From contig NZ_JAHREP010000002.1 in the NCBI RefSeq assembly GCF_019084545.1, positions 48,229-112,228 of the forward strand: 64,000 bases of DNA, written 5' to 3'. A program made the position numbers and the translations under genes. The notes under the pieces are model-generated. The model was not told the origin of the DNA. It saw nothing but the letters and a program-made list of their open reading frames with translations, and ran no database searches. The DNA is from Marinobacterium ramblicola (GTDB lineage Bacteria; Pseudomonadota; Gammaproteobacteria; Pseudomonadales; Balneatricaceae). Positions 9,216 to 19,200 of the stretch are shown here, one piece after another. Numbering within the stretch: the first letter of the stretch is position 1; the number at the start of each line of letters is the position of its first letter.

Positions 9216-9989
9216 ATGAACCTGAGTATGAGTCTGGAGGGCAAGCGTGGGGTGATACTGGGCATCGCCAACCGCCATAGTATCGCCTACGGCTGTGCCA
9301 AGGTCATGGCCGAGCTGGGCGCCCAGCTCTGCATCACCTACCTCAACGAGAAGGCCAAACCCTACGTCCAGCCGCTGGCGGAAGAGCTCGGTGCCGATCT
9401 GCTGCTGCCCTGCGATGTGTCCGTCGACGGCGAGCTGGAAGCGGTGTTCCACGAGATGGAGAAAAAGTGGGGGACGATCGACTTCGCCATACACTCCATC
9501 GCCTGGTCTCCGCTGGAGGAGCTGCATGGGCGCCTGGTCGACAGCAGCGCCGAGGGCTTCTGCAAGGCGATGGATATCTCCTGCCACTCGTTCGTGCGCA
9601 TGGCGCGTCAGGCGCAACGGCTGATGCCGGATGGCGGTACTTTGCTGACCATGAGTTACGAAGGGGCGGAAAAGGTGGTCGACCACTACAACCTGATGGG
9701 GCCGATCAAGGCCGCACTGGACAGCTGCGCGCGTTACCTGGCGGCCGAGCTGGGTGAGCAGCAGGTACGGGTGCATTCGCTGTCGCCGGGACCTATGCCG
9801 ACACGGGCGGCGTCCGGTATCGATCGCTTCGATGCGCTGATGGAGGATGCTGCCGGCAAGGCGCCGCTAGGTCGCCTGGGCACTCCGGAGGAGGTGGGCG
9901 CGCTGGCCGCCTTCCTGGTCAGCGATCTGGCCAAGGGGCAGACCGGGAACCGGATATTCGTCGATGCCGGCCGCCACCTGATCGGCTGA
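9216..9989 (+). CDS. fabI: Enoyl-[acyl-carrier-protein] reductase, FabI type
   Basis: A short-chain dehydrogenase of the FabI branch, 257 residues, which reduces trans-2-enoyl-ACP with NAD(P)H in fatty-acid elongation. The N-terminal cofactor region GVILGIANRHSIAYG is the FabI-style variant of the Rossmann glycine motif. The catalytic tyrosines and lysine are in place: Y148 in LLTMSYEGAE, Y158 and K165 in HYNLMGPIKAALDS, corresponding to Tyr146, Tyr156 and Lys163 of E. coli FabI. A purine-rich AAGGAG precedes the ATG. Sequence drift from canonical FabI (for example AWSPLEEL where HSIAFAP-type residues are usual) means it may be a second paralogue rather than the main enzyme. Confidence 0.85.
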   Translation: MNLSMSLEGKRGVILGIANRHSIAYGCAKVMAELGAQLCITYLNEKAKPYVQPLAEELGADLLLPCDVSVDGELEAVFHEMEKKWGTIDFAIHSIAWSPLEELHGRLVDSSAEGFCKAMDISCHSFVRMARQAQRLMPDGGTLLTMSYEGAEKVVDHYNLMGPIKAALDSCARYLAAELGEQQVRVHSLSPGPMPTRAASGIDRFDALMEDAAGKAPLGRLGTPEEVGALAAFLVSDLAKGQTGNRIFVDAGRHLIG

Positions 9990-10004
9990 TCCCGGGCGGG
10001 AGGG

Positions 10005-12557
10005 TTAGAGACCCTCCAGCTCCAGTCCGGGGCGACCGATCAGGTAGCCCTGGGCGTAATCGATACCCGCCTCCTTGACCAGCGCCAGTACCTCTTCGGT
10101 CTCCACGAACTCCGCCACGGTCTGCACATTCAACTGCTTGGCCAGCTGGGTGATGCTGGTGACGAACGCCATGTCGCGCTGGTCGTTGGCCATGTTGGCG
10201 ATGAACTCCCCTTCGATCTTGACGAAGTCGATCGGCAGGTACTTCAGGTAGTGGAAGGAGGAGAAGCCGGAGCCGAAGTCGTCGATCGCCAGCTGGTAAC
10301 CCTGGTCCTTCAGGCTCTGCACGAACTTCTCCAGCAGGGACATGTTCTTCACCGTGTCGCGCTCGGTGATTTCGAACACCACGCGACTCGGTTCGATCTC
10401 GTACTGCTTCACCAGCGAGCGGATCTTGAGCAGGAAGTCGGCGACCAGCACCGAGCGTGGCGACAGGTTGATGAAGATCAGCCCGTCGTAACCGGTACGG
10501 CGCACCGTTTCGAATGCCTTTTCGGTGACGATGTAGTCGATCATATGGATACGGCCCATCGACTCGGCGATCTCGATGAATTCGGCTGCGCTCATCAACT
10601 GATCGCCCGGCAGCTGGATGCGGCTGAGGACCTCGACCGCCCGTTGACCGCCAGACAAGGGGCTGATCGGCTGGAACGCGGGCAGGATGCTGCGCTCCTC
10701 GATCGCCTTGTTCACCAGCAGGCTCTTCTCGTTCATGTCGCGGAAGATATCGGCCAGATCCTGGTCGTGGGGCAGGGCGATACGGTCCTTGCCCATCGAC
10801 TTGGCGCGATACATCAGGTTGTCCACGAACATGAACAGGTCCTTGCGGTTGTCGGCATGGTCGGGATAGATGCCGACGCCGATGGAGCAGGTGGCGCTGG
10901 TGGTGGCATTGTTGTCCAGTTGCAGGCGATAGTTTTGTACCGTGTGCAGCAGACGGTCGGCCAACTCGCCGGCGGCTTCCAGGGTGGCTTCCGGCAGCAC
11001 CACGACGAATTCGTCACCGCCGTAACGCGCCAGTACGGTGCCGGTTTCAAGCTGTTGATGCATCACCTCAGAAAGCCCGGACAGCAGTCGGTCACCGCAG
11101 GCGTGGCCGTAACCGTCGTTGATCGCCTTGAAGTTGTCCAGGTCGATCAGCAGCATGGCGGTTTTGTAGCCGTGGCGGGTGCTGCGGTCAAGCTCATAAT
11201 CGAGCAGCTCCCAGAACATGCGCTGGTTGTACAGGTTGGTCAGCGGATCGCGGGTGGCGTAGTACTCCAGGTCCCGGGTGTATTTGTAGATCGCCTTGAC
11301 CGAACCGACCACGTTGAGCAGGGTCGACAGGATGCTCTCGATCACCAGCAGCTTGGTCTGATCGCGGATGGTGTCCGCCTGTACGCCGATGCCGACGATG
11401 CCGCCGATCTTCGGTGTCTCTACCAGCAGCGATTTCACCTGCAGGTCGATCTCCTCCTCGCTCAGGTTCAGGCTGCCACCGGAGGAGTTGGCGATATTGT
11501 GGCGGGTTTTGAACTCGCCATAACCGAACAGGTGCGAGTGATCGCGCAGACGCTGGATCACCGAGCGCTCCATCATCTCTTTGCTCTGATCGGTGGGTGT
11601 CGACAGCCAGAAGATCTCCAGGTCGAACAGCTCCTCGTCCACCTTGAAGATCGAAAACATGGTGTAGATCTGGATCACCTGGTTGATGTCCAGCATCAGC
11701 GCATTGACGTACTCGCGCCAGTCGCGCACCACCTCTGAGGTGATCACGCACTTCTCCAGCAGCCGGATCTCGAACTCGAGCAGATCCTTGTCCACGGCGA
11801 TGGAATGCAGTTTGCCGGCCAGGTTGGATACCTGGCCGAAGATGCTGTTCAGTTCACGGAAGCGGAACTGATGATCCAGCCGGTTCAAGCCGGTCAGGTC
11901 CTGCAGCGACTCCACCTGGCTGATGCTGGTGGTGAGCTGGTCCAGTGACTGGTTGACGCTGCGAGTAATCGTGCGTACCGACCAGAATGCCAGCAGCAGC
12001 GGCAGCGGCGCGAGTCCCAGCATGTACAGCAGCAACTGCTTGTTGGCGGCCGCGATCTGTGGTGCCAGGTTCTGCCTCACCTCGATCAACCCCAGGGTGT
12101 CGCCGACCTTGGCGTTGGTATGGCAGGCAGTACAAACCGTGCGTGCCTGCAAGGGATACAGGGTGCGCAGATGGTCATTGCTCATCAGCTCGATGATTTC
12201 ACCGCTTTCGAACGCACTCTTCATGGCTGAGTCGAAAGCGGGTTGCTCGATGGTACCGAACTTCTCGATCACCACCGGGCCGCGCAGCACCGAAACCCTG
12301 AGGTTTTCCTCCGAGCCGCTGTTCTCCAACTGGCTGACAAACTGCGTCAATTGATTGCGAGTCCAGCCCTGGCTCATGATCAGATACATGGAGTTGAACG
12401 TGGTTTCCGCGACGCTTCGGGCTACTACCTTACCGCTGTCACGCACGCTGGACTGATAGGCCTGGCTGGCCATCAGTAGAATCAGGCCGAAACCGAGAGC
12501 CGAGAACAGCAGTGTGCGTTGTACGAGGTAGCGGCGAATTGTCGGTGTCTGGCTCAT
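10005..12557 (-). CDS. GGDEF–EAL protein with periplasmic c-type haem motif
   Basis: An 850-residue inner-membrane c-di-GMP protein. Two membrane helices (about 12-32 and 173-196) bracket a periplasmic domain carrying CTACH at 142-146, a covalent haem c attachment motif, so it probably senses redox state or a haem ligand. A helical linker leads to a GGDEF domain (RYGGDEFVVVLPE) without an RxxD I-site, then an EAL domain. The EAL triplet is EVL, but the remaining metal/catalytic residues are kept (INLSP, FEITER, IDDFGSGFSS, VKIEGEF, AEFVETEE), so phosphodiesterase activity is plausible. ATG 12557 is preferred over an upstream ATG at 12596 because GGAAGG lies just upstream. An FNR-type box stands 142 bp before the start. 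Confidence 0.9.
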   Translation of the reverse strand: MSQTPTIRRYLVQRTLLFSALGFGLILLMASQAYQSSVRDSGKVVARSVAETTFNSMYLIMSQGWTRNQLTQFVSQLENSGSEENLRVSVLRGPVVIEKFGTIEQPAFDSAMKSAFESGEIIELMSNDHLRTLYPLQARTVCTACHTNAKVGDTLGLIEVRQNLAPQIAAANKQLLLYMLGLAPLPLLLAFWSVRTITRSVNQSLDQLTTSISQVESLQDLTGLNRLDHQFRFRELNSIFGQVSNLAGKLHSIAVDKDLLEFEIRLLEKCVITSEVVRDWREYVNALMLDINQVIQIYTMFSIFKVDEELFDLEIFWLSTPTDQSKEMMERSVIQRLRDHSHLFGYGEFKTRHNIANSSGGSLNLSEEEIDLQVKSLLVETPKIGGIVGIGVQADTIRDQTKLLVIESILSTLLNVVGSVKAIYKYTRDLEYYATRDPLTNLYNQRMFWELLDYELDRSTRHGYKTAMLLIDLDNFKAINDGYGHACGDRLLSGLSEVMHQQLETGTVLARYGGDEFVVVLPEATLEAAGELADRLLHTVQNYRLQLDNNATTSATCSIGVGIYPDHADNRKDLFMFVDNLMYRAKSMGKDRIALPHDQDLADIFRDMNEKSLLVNKAIEERSILPAFQPISPLSGGQRAVEVLSRIQLPGDQLMSAAEFIEIAESMGRIHMIDYIVTEKAFETVRRTGYDGLIFINLSPRSVLVADFLLKIRSLVKQYEIEPSRVVFEITERDTVKNMSLLEKFVQSLKDQGYQLAIDDFGSGFSSFHYLKYLPIDFVKIEGEFIANMANDQRDMAFVTSITQLAKQLNVQTVAEFVETEEVLALVKEAGIDYAQGYLIGRPGLELEGL

Positions 12558-12698
12558 CGTTCCTTCCGGGAATCTCTGGGCGTGTAATGAATCCAATCTG
12601 GCGACCGCGATCGGACTGATAGCCGCCTGCGTAGAGCCAGGATAACTGCGGGATCATACCTGTAGGCAGGGTAAAAGACTCCGATACACGACAGTTAT

Positions 12699-12712
12699 TT
12701 GATATTGATCAA
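12699..12712. promoter_or_regulatory. FNR/ANR-type binding site
   Basis: The sequence TTGATATTGATCAA matches the FNR/CRP-family anaerobic consensus TTGAT-N4-ATCAA at every defined position. It lies in the gap between the divergent haem-GGDEF–EAL gene (start 12557) and recC (start 12847). Regulation of the haem-containing signalling gene is more natural than regulation of recBCD, but the sequence alone does not fix the direction. Confidence 0.6.
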
Positions 12713-12846
12713 TGTTGCTCCGGTAAAATATCGATCTGATCAACATTGGCGATTCGATGCACGCACTTGCCCCTGGTATGGGCACTGATGCAGACTTCCC
12801 TGTCGGACAAACGATACCTGCCATCAGCCGTTTTTCGTGAGGGAGT

Positions 12847-15800
12847 ATGCCGGAGCAGCACACCGGATTGGCCATTATCCACGCCAACCGTCTCGAAACC
12901 CTGCGTGACCTGCTGGTGCACTGGATGCGCGAGCATCCACTGGCGCCCCTCGAAGAGGAGCAGGTGCTGGTACAGAGCAACGGCATCGCCCAATGGCTGC
13001 GCCTGGCGCTGGCGGCGCCGACGGACCGAGGCGGCTGCGGCATCGCGGCTGGCATGCGCCTGGAGCTGCCCTCGGCCTTCCTCTGGCGCGCTTACCGGGC
13101 CGTGCTCGGGGCCGACCAGGTACCGCGCCACTCCCCCTATGACAAACCCCGACTGCGCTGGCGCCTGCTGCGCCTGCTGCCCGGGTTGTTGCACCGGCCG
13201 GAGTTCGCCTCCCTGGCCCAGTACTTGAGCGCCGATCCCGGTGAACGCAAGGCGTTTCAGCTCGCCGAGCATCTGGCCGACCTGCTCGACCAGTACCAGG
13301 TCTATCGCGCCGACTGGCTCAAGGACTGGGCAGCAGGGCTGGATCAGCTGCGCGCAGGCGAGGACGATACCAAACCACTGAGTACCGACCAGCGCTGGCA
13401 GGCGATCCTCTGGCGTGCGATTCGCGACGATCTGACGGAACAGCGGGACAGCTCGCGTGCGGATCTGCACCAGCGTTTCATCGACGCCTGTGCGCGATTG
13501 CGGCGGCGCCCGTCGGGACTGCCGCCGCGGGTGATGGTGTTCGGCATCTCGGCACTGCCGCAGCAGATGATCGAGGCGCTGTCGGCCCTGTCCGGGCAGA
13601 TGCAGGTGATGATCGCCGTGCTCAACCCCTGCCGCTACTACTGGGCCGATATCGTCGAGGGGCGCGAGCTGCTGCGGGCAGAGCGGCGCCGGCAGCAGCG
13701 CCGCCAGGGCGTACCGGAGCAGATCAGCGATGCGCAGCTGCACCTGCACGCGCCACCGCTGCTGGCGGCCTGGGGCAAGCAGGGGCGCGACTACATCCGC
13801 CTGCTCGACCAGTTCGACGACAGCGAGCGCCACCGCCACTGGTTCCGCGACAGCCGTATCGACCTGTTCGACGACCCGGTGGACAGCATCGCGTCACTGC
13901 CGCTGTTGCAGCAGCTGCAGCAGGATATCCTGGAGCTGAATCCGCTGCCGGAAACCAAGCGAGCCCTGGCTGTCGATGACCAGTCGCTGGCGTTCCATAT
14001 CGCCCACAGCGCCCAGCGCGAAGTGGAGATACTGCAGGACCATCTGCTGCACCGCTTGCAGCAGGATCCGACGCTGGAGCCGCGCGATATGATCGTCATG
14101 GTGCCGGATATCGCCATCTACCAGCCCCACATCGAGGCGGTGTTCGGTCGGCTCGGCGCGGACGATCCACGCTACATCCCGTTCAGTCTGGCGGATCAGA
14201 CCGCCCGCGGCCAGGCGCCGCTGCTGGTGGCGCTGGAGCAGTTACTGCGGCTGCCGGAATCGCGCCTCGGCGTCAGCGAACTGCTGGATCTGCTCGAAGT
14301 GCCCGCGGTACTCGAACGTTACCACTTGAGTGCGGAAGATATCCCCACCCTGCAGCGCTGGATCGAAGGCGCCGGTATTCGCTGGGGTCTGGATGGTGAA
14401 CACCGCGCCGGTCTGGAGCTACCCGCCGGACTGGAGCAGAACGCCTGGCTGTTCGGCCTGCGGCGGATGCTGCTCGGTTATGCGGTCGGTGACGGCGAGG
14501 CCTATGCCGATATCGAACCCTATGACGAGGTGGCGGGCCTGGAGGCGGCACTGGCCGGTACTCTGGCACTGCTGCTCGATGACCTGCGTGCACTGCTGCA
14601 ACGTACCCGCGAAGCCCAACCCGCCATCGCCTGGCGCGAGACCCTGACCTGGCTGCTGGATACCTTTCTGGCCCCGGCCGGGGATGCCGACCTGGTGCTG
14701 CTCGAGCGCCTGAACGACGAACTGCAGCAGTGGACCCAGAGCTGTATCGACGCCGGACTGGACGCGCCGCTACCGCTGACCGTGGCCCGTGAAGCCTGGC
14801 TAGGCAGCATCGATCAGAGCGGACTGTCGGCGCGCTTCCTGGCCGGTCGCCTGACCTTCTCCACGCTGATGCCGATGCGCGCCATCCCGTTCCGCCAGGT
14901 GTTCCTGCTCGGCATGAACGATGGCGACTACCCGCGGCAGAAACCGGCGCAGGATTTCGACCTGATGGCCCGCGAGTACCGGCCGGGCGATCGCTCCCGC
15001 CGTGAAGATGACCGCTATCTGTTCCTGGAGGCGCTGCTGTCGGCGCGGGACGCACTCTACATCAGCTGGGTCGGACGCAGCATCCGCGACAACCAGCCAC
15101 AGCCGCCGTCGGTACTGGTGGCGCAGCTGCGTGACCTGATCGAGCAGGGCTGGGAAACCGAGCCTCAGGCATCGCCGTTGCCGAGCCTGACCCTGGAGCA
15201 TCCGCTGCAACCGTTCAGCACCGGCTACTTCGACCCGGCCGCCGAGGCCGATCCCCGGCTGTTCACCTATGCCGAGGAGTGGCGCCAGGTGCATGTGCAA
15301 ACGTCGGTTGAGCGCGGCGATCGCCTGAGCCCCGAGCGGCCCGAGGGCGCACTGACGCTGAACCGCCTGGCGCGTTTTCTACGCGCCCCGGTCAGCAGCT
15401 TCTTCGCCGAGCGGCTCAACGTGCATCTGGAGCTGCCGCAGGCGCGACAGCAGGAGCATGAGCCGTTCGGGTTCGATCGCCTGGAGCAGTTCCAGTTGGG
15501 CCAGGAGCTGATCGAAACCGCGTTGAAAGCCCCGACGCAGCAGCAGGGGATAACCGAAGCCCTGCAGTGTTGGCAGCGCGCCGGGCGGCTGCCGTTGGGG
15601 GAGTATGGTCAACTGGCGCTGGAGCCCGTGCTCAGCGGGGTTTACTCGACCCTGCGTCATCTGCAGCCGCTGGCCGATTTCCAGCCGCTGCAGGGGGCGC
15701 TGGAGATCGCGTTGGAACTGCCGGTGGATGCCGAGGTACTGCTACTGGAGGACTGGCTGAGCGGGGTCTGGGAGCATGGTGGCGAGTATCGACTGATCCG

Positions 15801-16278
15801 CACCTCGCCCCAGGCGGTGGCCGACAAGAAGGGGCCGCGCTGGCACCGCCTGTTGCGCCTGTGGGTCGAGCATCTGGCCGGCTGTGCCCAGGGCTACGGG
15901 TTGACCAGCTCGCTGGTGGGGCCGGATACCAGCGTGCAGCTGGATCCGCTGTCGAAATCACGGGCATACGAGATTCTGAGCACGATGGCGGCCTATTGGC
16001 TGCAAGGGTTCCAGGCGCCACCGCCGCTGGCCTGTCGCACCGGCCTGGCGCTGTTGACCGAAGATCCCGAGCGTGCCAGAGCCAAGGCCCATGAGGCCTA
16101 TGTCGGTAGCATGAACTTCACCGGTGAGGTGCAGTCCGACCCGGCCCTGGCGCGGGCCTGGCCCGAGTTCGACCGCCTCCATGACGCGGGTTTGGATGAG
16201 TGGGCCGAAGCGCTGTACCGGCCGCTGCTGGAGCACGGGCGTCTGTTGCGCCATGAGACTCAGGAGGAGACGTCATGA
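12847..16278 (+). CDS. recC: Exodeoxyribonuclease V gamma subunit
   Basis: RecC of the RecBCD helicase–nuclease, which processes double-strand breaks and recognises Chi in the cytoplasm. The protein is 1143 residues, close to the usual ~1120. It opens with GLAIIHANRLETLRDLLVHW and VQSNGIAQWLRLALA, the RecC counterpart of a helicase fold that has lost its ATPase motifs. LLGMNDGDYPR, FDLMAREYRPGDRSRREDD and the following LEALLSARDALYISWVG are conserved family blocks. GGGAG precedes the ATG. The stop overlaps the recB start by four bases (ATGA), and the order recC-recB-recD without ptrA is common outside enterics. Confidence 0.96.
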   Translation: MPEQHTGLAIIHANRLETLRDLLVHWMREHPLAPLEEEQVLVQSNGIAQWLRLALAAPTDRGGCGIAAGMRLELPSAFLWRAYRAVLGADQVPRHSPYDKPRLRWRLLRLLPGLLHRPEFASLAQYLSADPGERKAFQLAEHLADLLDQYQVYRADWLKDWAAGLDQLRAGEDDTKPLSTDQRWQAILWRAIRDDLTEQRDSSRADLHQRFIDACARLRRRPSGLPPRVMVFGISALPQQMIEALSALSGQMQVMIAVLNPCRYYWADIVEGRELLRAERRRQQRRQGVPEQISDAQLHLHAPPLLAAWGKQGRDYIRLLDQFDDSERHRHWFRDSRIDLFDDPVDSIASLPLLQQLQQDILELNPLPETKRALAVDDQSLAFHIAHSAQREVEILQDHLLHRLQQDPTLEPRDMIVMVPDIAIYQPHIEAVFGRLGADDPRYIPFSLADQTARGQAPLLVALEQLLRLPESRLGVSELLDLLEVPAVLERYHLSAEDIPTLQRWIEGAGIRWGLDGEHRAGLELPAGLEQNAWLFGLRRMLLGYAVGDGEAYADIEPYDEVAGLEAALAGTLALLLDDLRALLQRTREAQPAIAWRETLTWLLDTFLAPAGDADLVLLERLNDELQQWTQSCIDAGLDAPLPLTVAREAWLGSIDQSGLSARFLAGRLTFSTLMPMRAIPFRQVFLLGMNDGDYPRQKPAQDFDLMAREYRPGDRSRREDDRYLFLEALLSARDALYISWVGRSIRDNQPQPPSVLVAQLRDLIEQGWETEPQASPLPSLTLEHPLQPFSTGYFDPAAEADPRLFTYAEEWRQVHVQTSVERGDRLSPERPEGALTLNRLARFLRAPVSSFFAERLNVHLELPQARQQEHEPFGFDRLEQFQLGQELIETALKAPTQQQGITEALQCWQRAGRLPLGEYGQLALEPVLSGVYSTLRHLQPLADFQPLQGALEIALELPVDAEVLLLEDWLSGVWEHGGEYRLIRTSPQAVADKKGPRWHRLLRLWVEHLAGCAQGYGLTSSLVGPDTSVQLDPLSKSRAYEILSTMAAYWLQGFQAPPPLACRTGLALLTEDPERARAKAHEAYVGSMNFTGEVQSDPALARAWPEFDRLHDAGLDEWAEALYRPLLEHGRLLRHETQEETS

Positions 16279-19200
16279 GTACAGAGGTACAGCCGCTCGA
16301 CAGTCTGGCTTTTCCACTGCATGGCCGACGTCTGATCGAGGCCAGTGCCGGTACCGGCAAAACCTACACCATCGCCGCACTCTACCTGCGCCTGGTGCTG
16401 GGCCACGGTGGCGATAATGCCTATCCGCGTGCACTGCTGCCGCCGGAGATCCTGGTGGTGACCTTCACCAATGCCGCCACCCGCGAGCTGCGCGAGCGTA
16501 TCCGCGACCGCCTGGCCGAGGCGGCCCAGGTATTCCGCGGCCAGAAGCCGGCGAAAGATCAGTTCCTGCAGGCGCTGCTGGCCGAGCCGGCCTATGCAGA
16601 CGAGAGTGCCGAGGAGGGCACCCGAGCGGCCGCCGCCTACCAGCTCGACCGCGCCGCCCAGTGGATGGATGAGGCGGCGATCTACACCATCCACGGCTGG
16701 AGCCAGCGGATGCTGAGCCAGCACGCCTTCGACAGCGGCAGCCTGTTCGACCAGCAGCTCGACAATGAGGACGCTGAACTGCTCAGAGAGGCGGTGCAGG
16801 ATTACTGGCGCACCTTCTGCTATCCGCTGCCGAGAGCGGCCGCGAGAGCGTTGGGCGCGCTGGCCAAGGATCCGCAGCAGCTGGAATCCCTGCTTAAGCC
16901 GATGTTGGGTGCCTACGGGGCGCAGCTCTGTCTGCGCGGAGAACCGGTGCCCGATGCCCAGTCGCCGACCGACTTTGCGGCCGAGCTGATGCAGTGGCAG
17001 CAGCAGCGCGAGGCGCTGGAGTCGAGCGCCCGCAGGTTGTGGGTCGACGGGTTGGACGAGGTTGAGCAGCTGCTGCAGCAGGCGGTGAGCCAGGGCGTGC
17101 TGAGCAAGGCCAGCTTCAAGCCGGATAACCTGCCGCAGTGGCTGAGCGAGATGCGCGACTGGGCAGAGGGGAGTACGGCGGACGACAAGCTGTTGCTGCG
17201 CTTCAGCCGCGCCAACCTGCGGGCGCGTACCAACAAGAAGTTCCAGTTCGACGGCACCCCGGATCATCCGGCGTTCGACGCTCTGGAGACCCTGACAGAC
17301 TATCTGGGGAGCGCGCCCGATCTGAGTCCGGTGCGCCGTCACGCCGCGCTTTGGGTCAGCGAGCGATTCGAACAGGGCAAGCGTCGGGCCGCACGCCTGG
17401 GCTTCGACGATCTGCTCAGCCGCCTCGACCAGGCATTGCACGGCGAGGCGGGTGAGCGCCTGGCGGCGCAGATCGCCCAGCAGTACCCGGTGGCGCTGAT
17501 CGACGAGTTCCAGGATACCGACCCGGTGCAGTACCGCAGTTTCAGCCGTATCTATGGCGGCGAGCGGGCCCAGGCCAGTGCCCTGTTGATGATCGGCGAT
17601 CCCAAGCAGGCGATCTACGCCTTCCGCGGCGCCGATATCCACACCTACCTGCGCGCGCGCCGGGACAGCGCCGGTGCGCTGTATACCTTGGGCACCAACT
17701 ACCGCTCCAGTACGGCGATGGTCGATGCGGTCAATCGCCTGTTCCAGCACGCCGAGAAGTGCGATGCAGGCGGAGCCTTTCAGTTTGCCCGGGATGGCGA
17801 TAACCCGCTGCCCTTTCATCCCGTCGAAGCCAACGGCAGACGTGATGTTCTGGAGGTGGACGGAAAAGCGCAGAGCGCACTGACTGGCTGGTGGATGGAC
17901 CCGGAACAGATGCTGACCAAGGAGGCGTTTCGTGCCGGGATCGCCGAGTCCACCGCCAGCGAGATCTGCCGCCTGCTGACGCTGGGACAGCAGCAACGGG
18001 CCGGGTTTCGCCAGGCCGATGGCAGTCTGAAACCGCTGCAACCGGGCGATATCGCGATTCTGGTACGTACCGGCACCGAGGCGCAGTGGGTACGCCAGGC
18101 GCTGGATCGGCGGGCGGTACGCAGCGTTTACCTGTCCGACCGTGAATCGGTGTTCGATACCCTGGAGGCGCAGGATCTGTGGCGTTGGCTGCGCGCCTGT
18201 GCCGAACCGGAGCAGCCGCGCCTGGTGCATGCCGCGCTGGCCACGGCGACGCTGGATCTGGGCTTGGCCGAGCTGGACCGGCTGAATCGGGATGAGAGCG
18301 CCTGGGAGGCCCAGGTGGAACTGTTCCGCAGCCTGCGCGACGCCTGGCGACGCCAGGGGGTGTTGGCGCTGGTGCGTCGCCTGCTCGATGCTTTTGAACT
18401 GCCCGCCCGCCTGCTTCAATTGAGTGGCGGTGAGCGAGTACTTACTAATATTTTGCATCTGGCGGAGATGCTGCAGGCGGCCAGCGTACAGCTCGATGGT
18501 GAGCTGGCGCTGATCCGCTACCTGGCCGAGCAGCTCTCCGGCAGCGGCGGCGATGCGGATGAGCGCGTAGTGCGTCTGGAGAGCGACGCCGACCGGGTGC
18601 AGGTGATCACCATCCACAAATCCAAGGGCCTGGAGTACCCGCTGGTGTTCCTGCCCTTCGTCAGTGACTGCCGCAAGGTCAGCGCCCGCGCCGGCAGCTA
18701 TCTCTATCACGGTGACAGCGGTGAAACGCTGATCGAGCTGGATGCCGGCGACAAGGATGCCTGCGCCCGTGCCGACCGCGAGCGGCTGCAGGAGGATCTA
18801 CGCCTGCTCTACGTGGCGCTGACCCGGCCGGTACACGCCTGCTGGCTCGGCCTGGCACCGCTCAAGGAGGTCGGCAACAGCGCCCTGGGGCAGCTGCTCG
18901 GCATCGCCGAGGCCGGCAGCGACGCGTTGCAGCCCGCCTTTGCCGCCCTGTGCGCCGATGTCCAACTTGCGCTCGAACCTCTGCCGGCGGCGGGTAGCGA
19001 CGTGTTGCCCGCGGCATCGACGCAGCAGGCGTTGCGCCCGGCGGCCCGCTTCAGCCGGGTGTTCGACAGCACGCGCTGGTGGATCGCCAGTTACTCGGCG
19101 CTGTGCCGGCTCAAGGGCGAATCGGCTGAGCAGGTTGTAGAGGGTGAGAGGGCGGCGGAATCGGCCGCGGATACCGCCCGCGACAGCACTCTGCTGGAGA

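Noticed and set aside
9999..10017. GGAGGGT/ACCCTCC hairpin between fabI and the GGDEF–EAL gene
   Set aside because: It overlaps the last codons and stop of the minus-strand gene and has no T-tract; may be coincidental.
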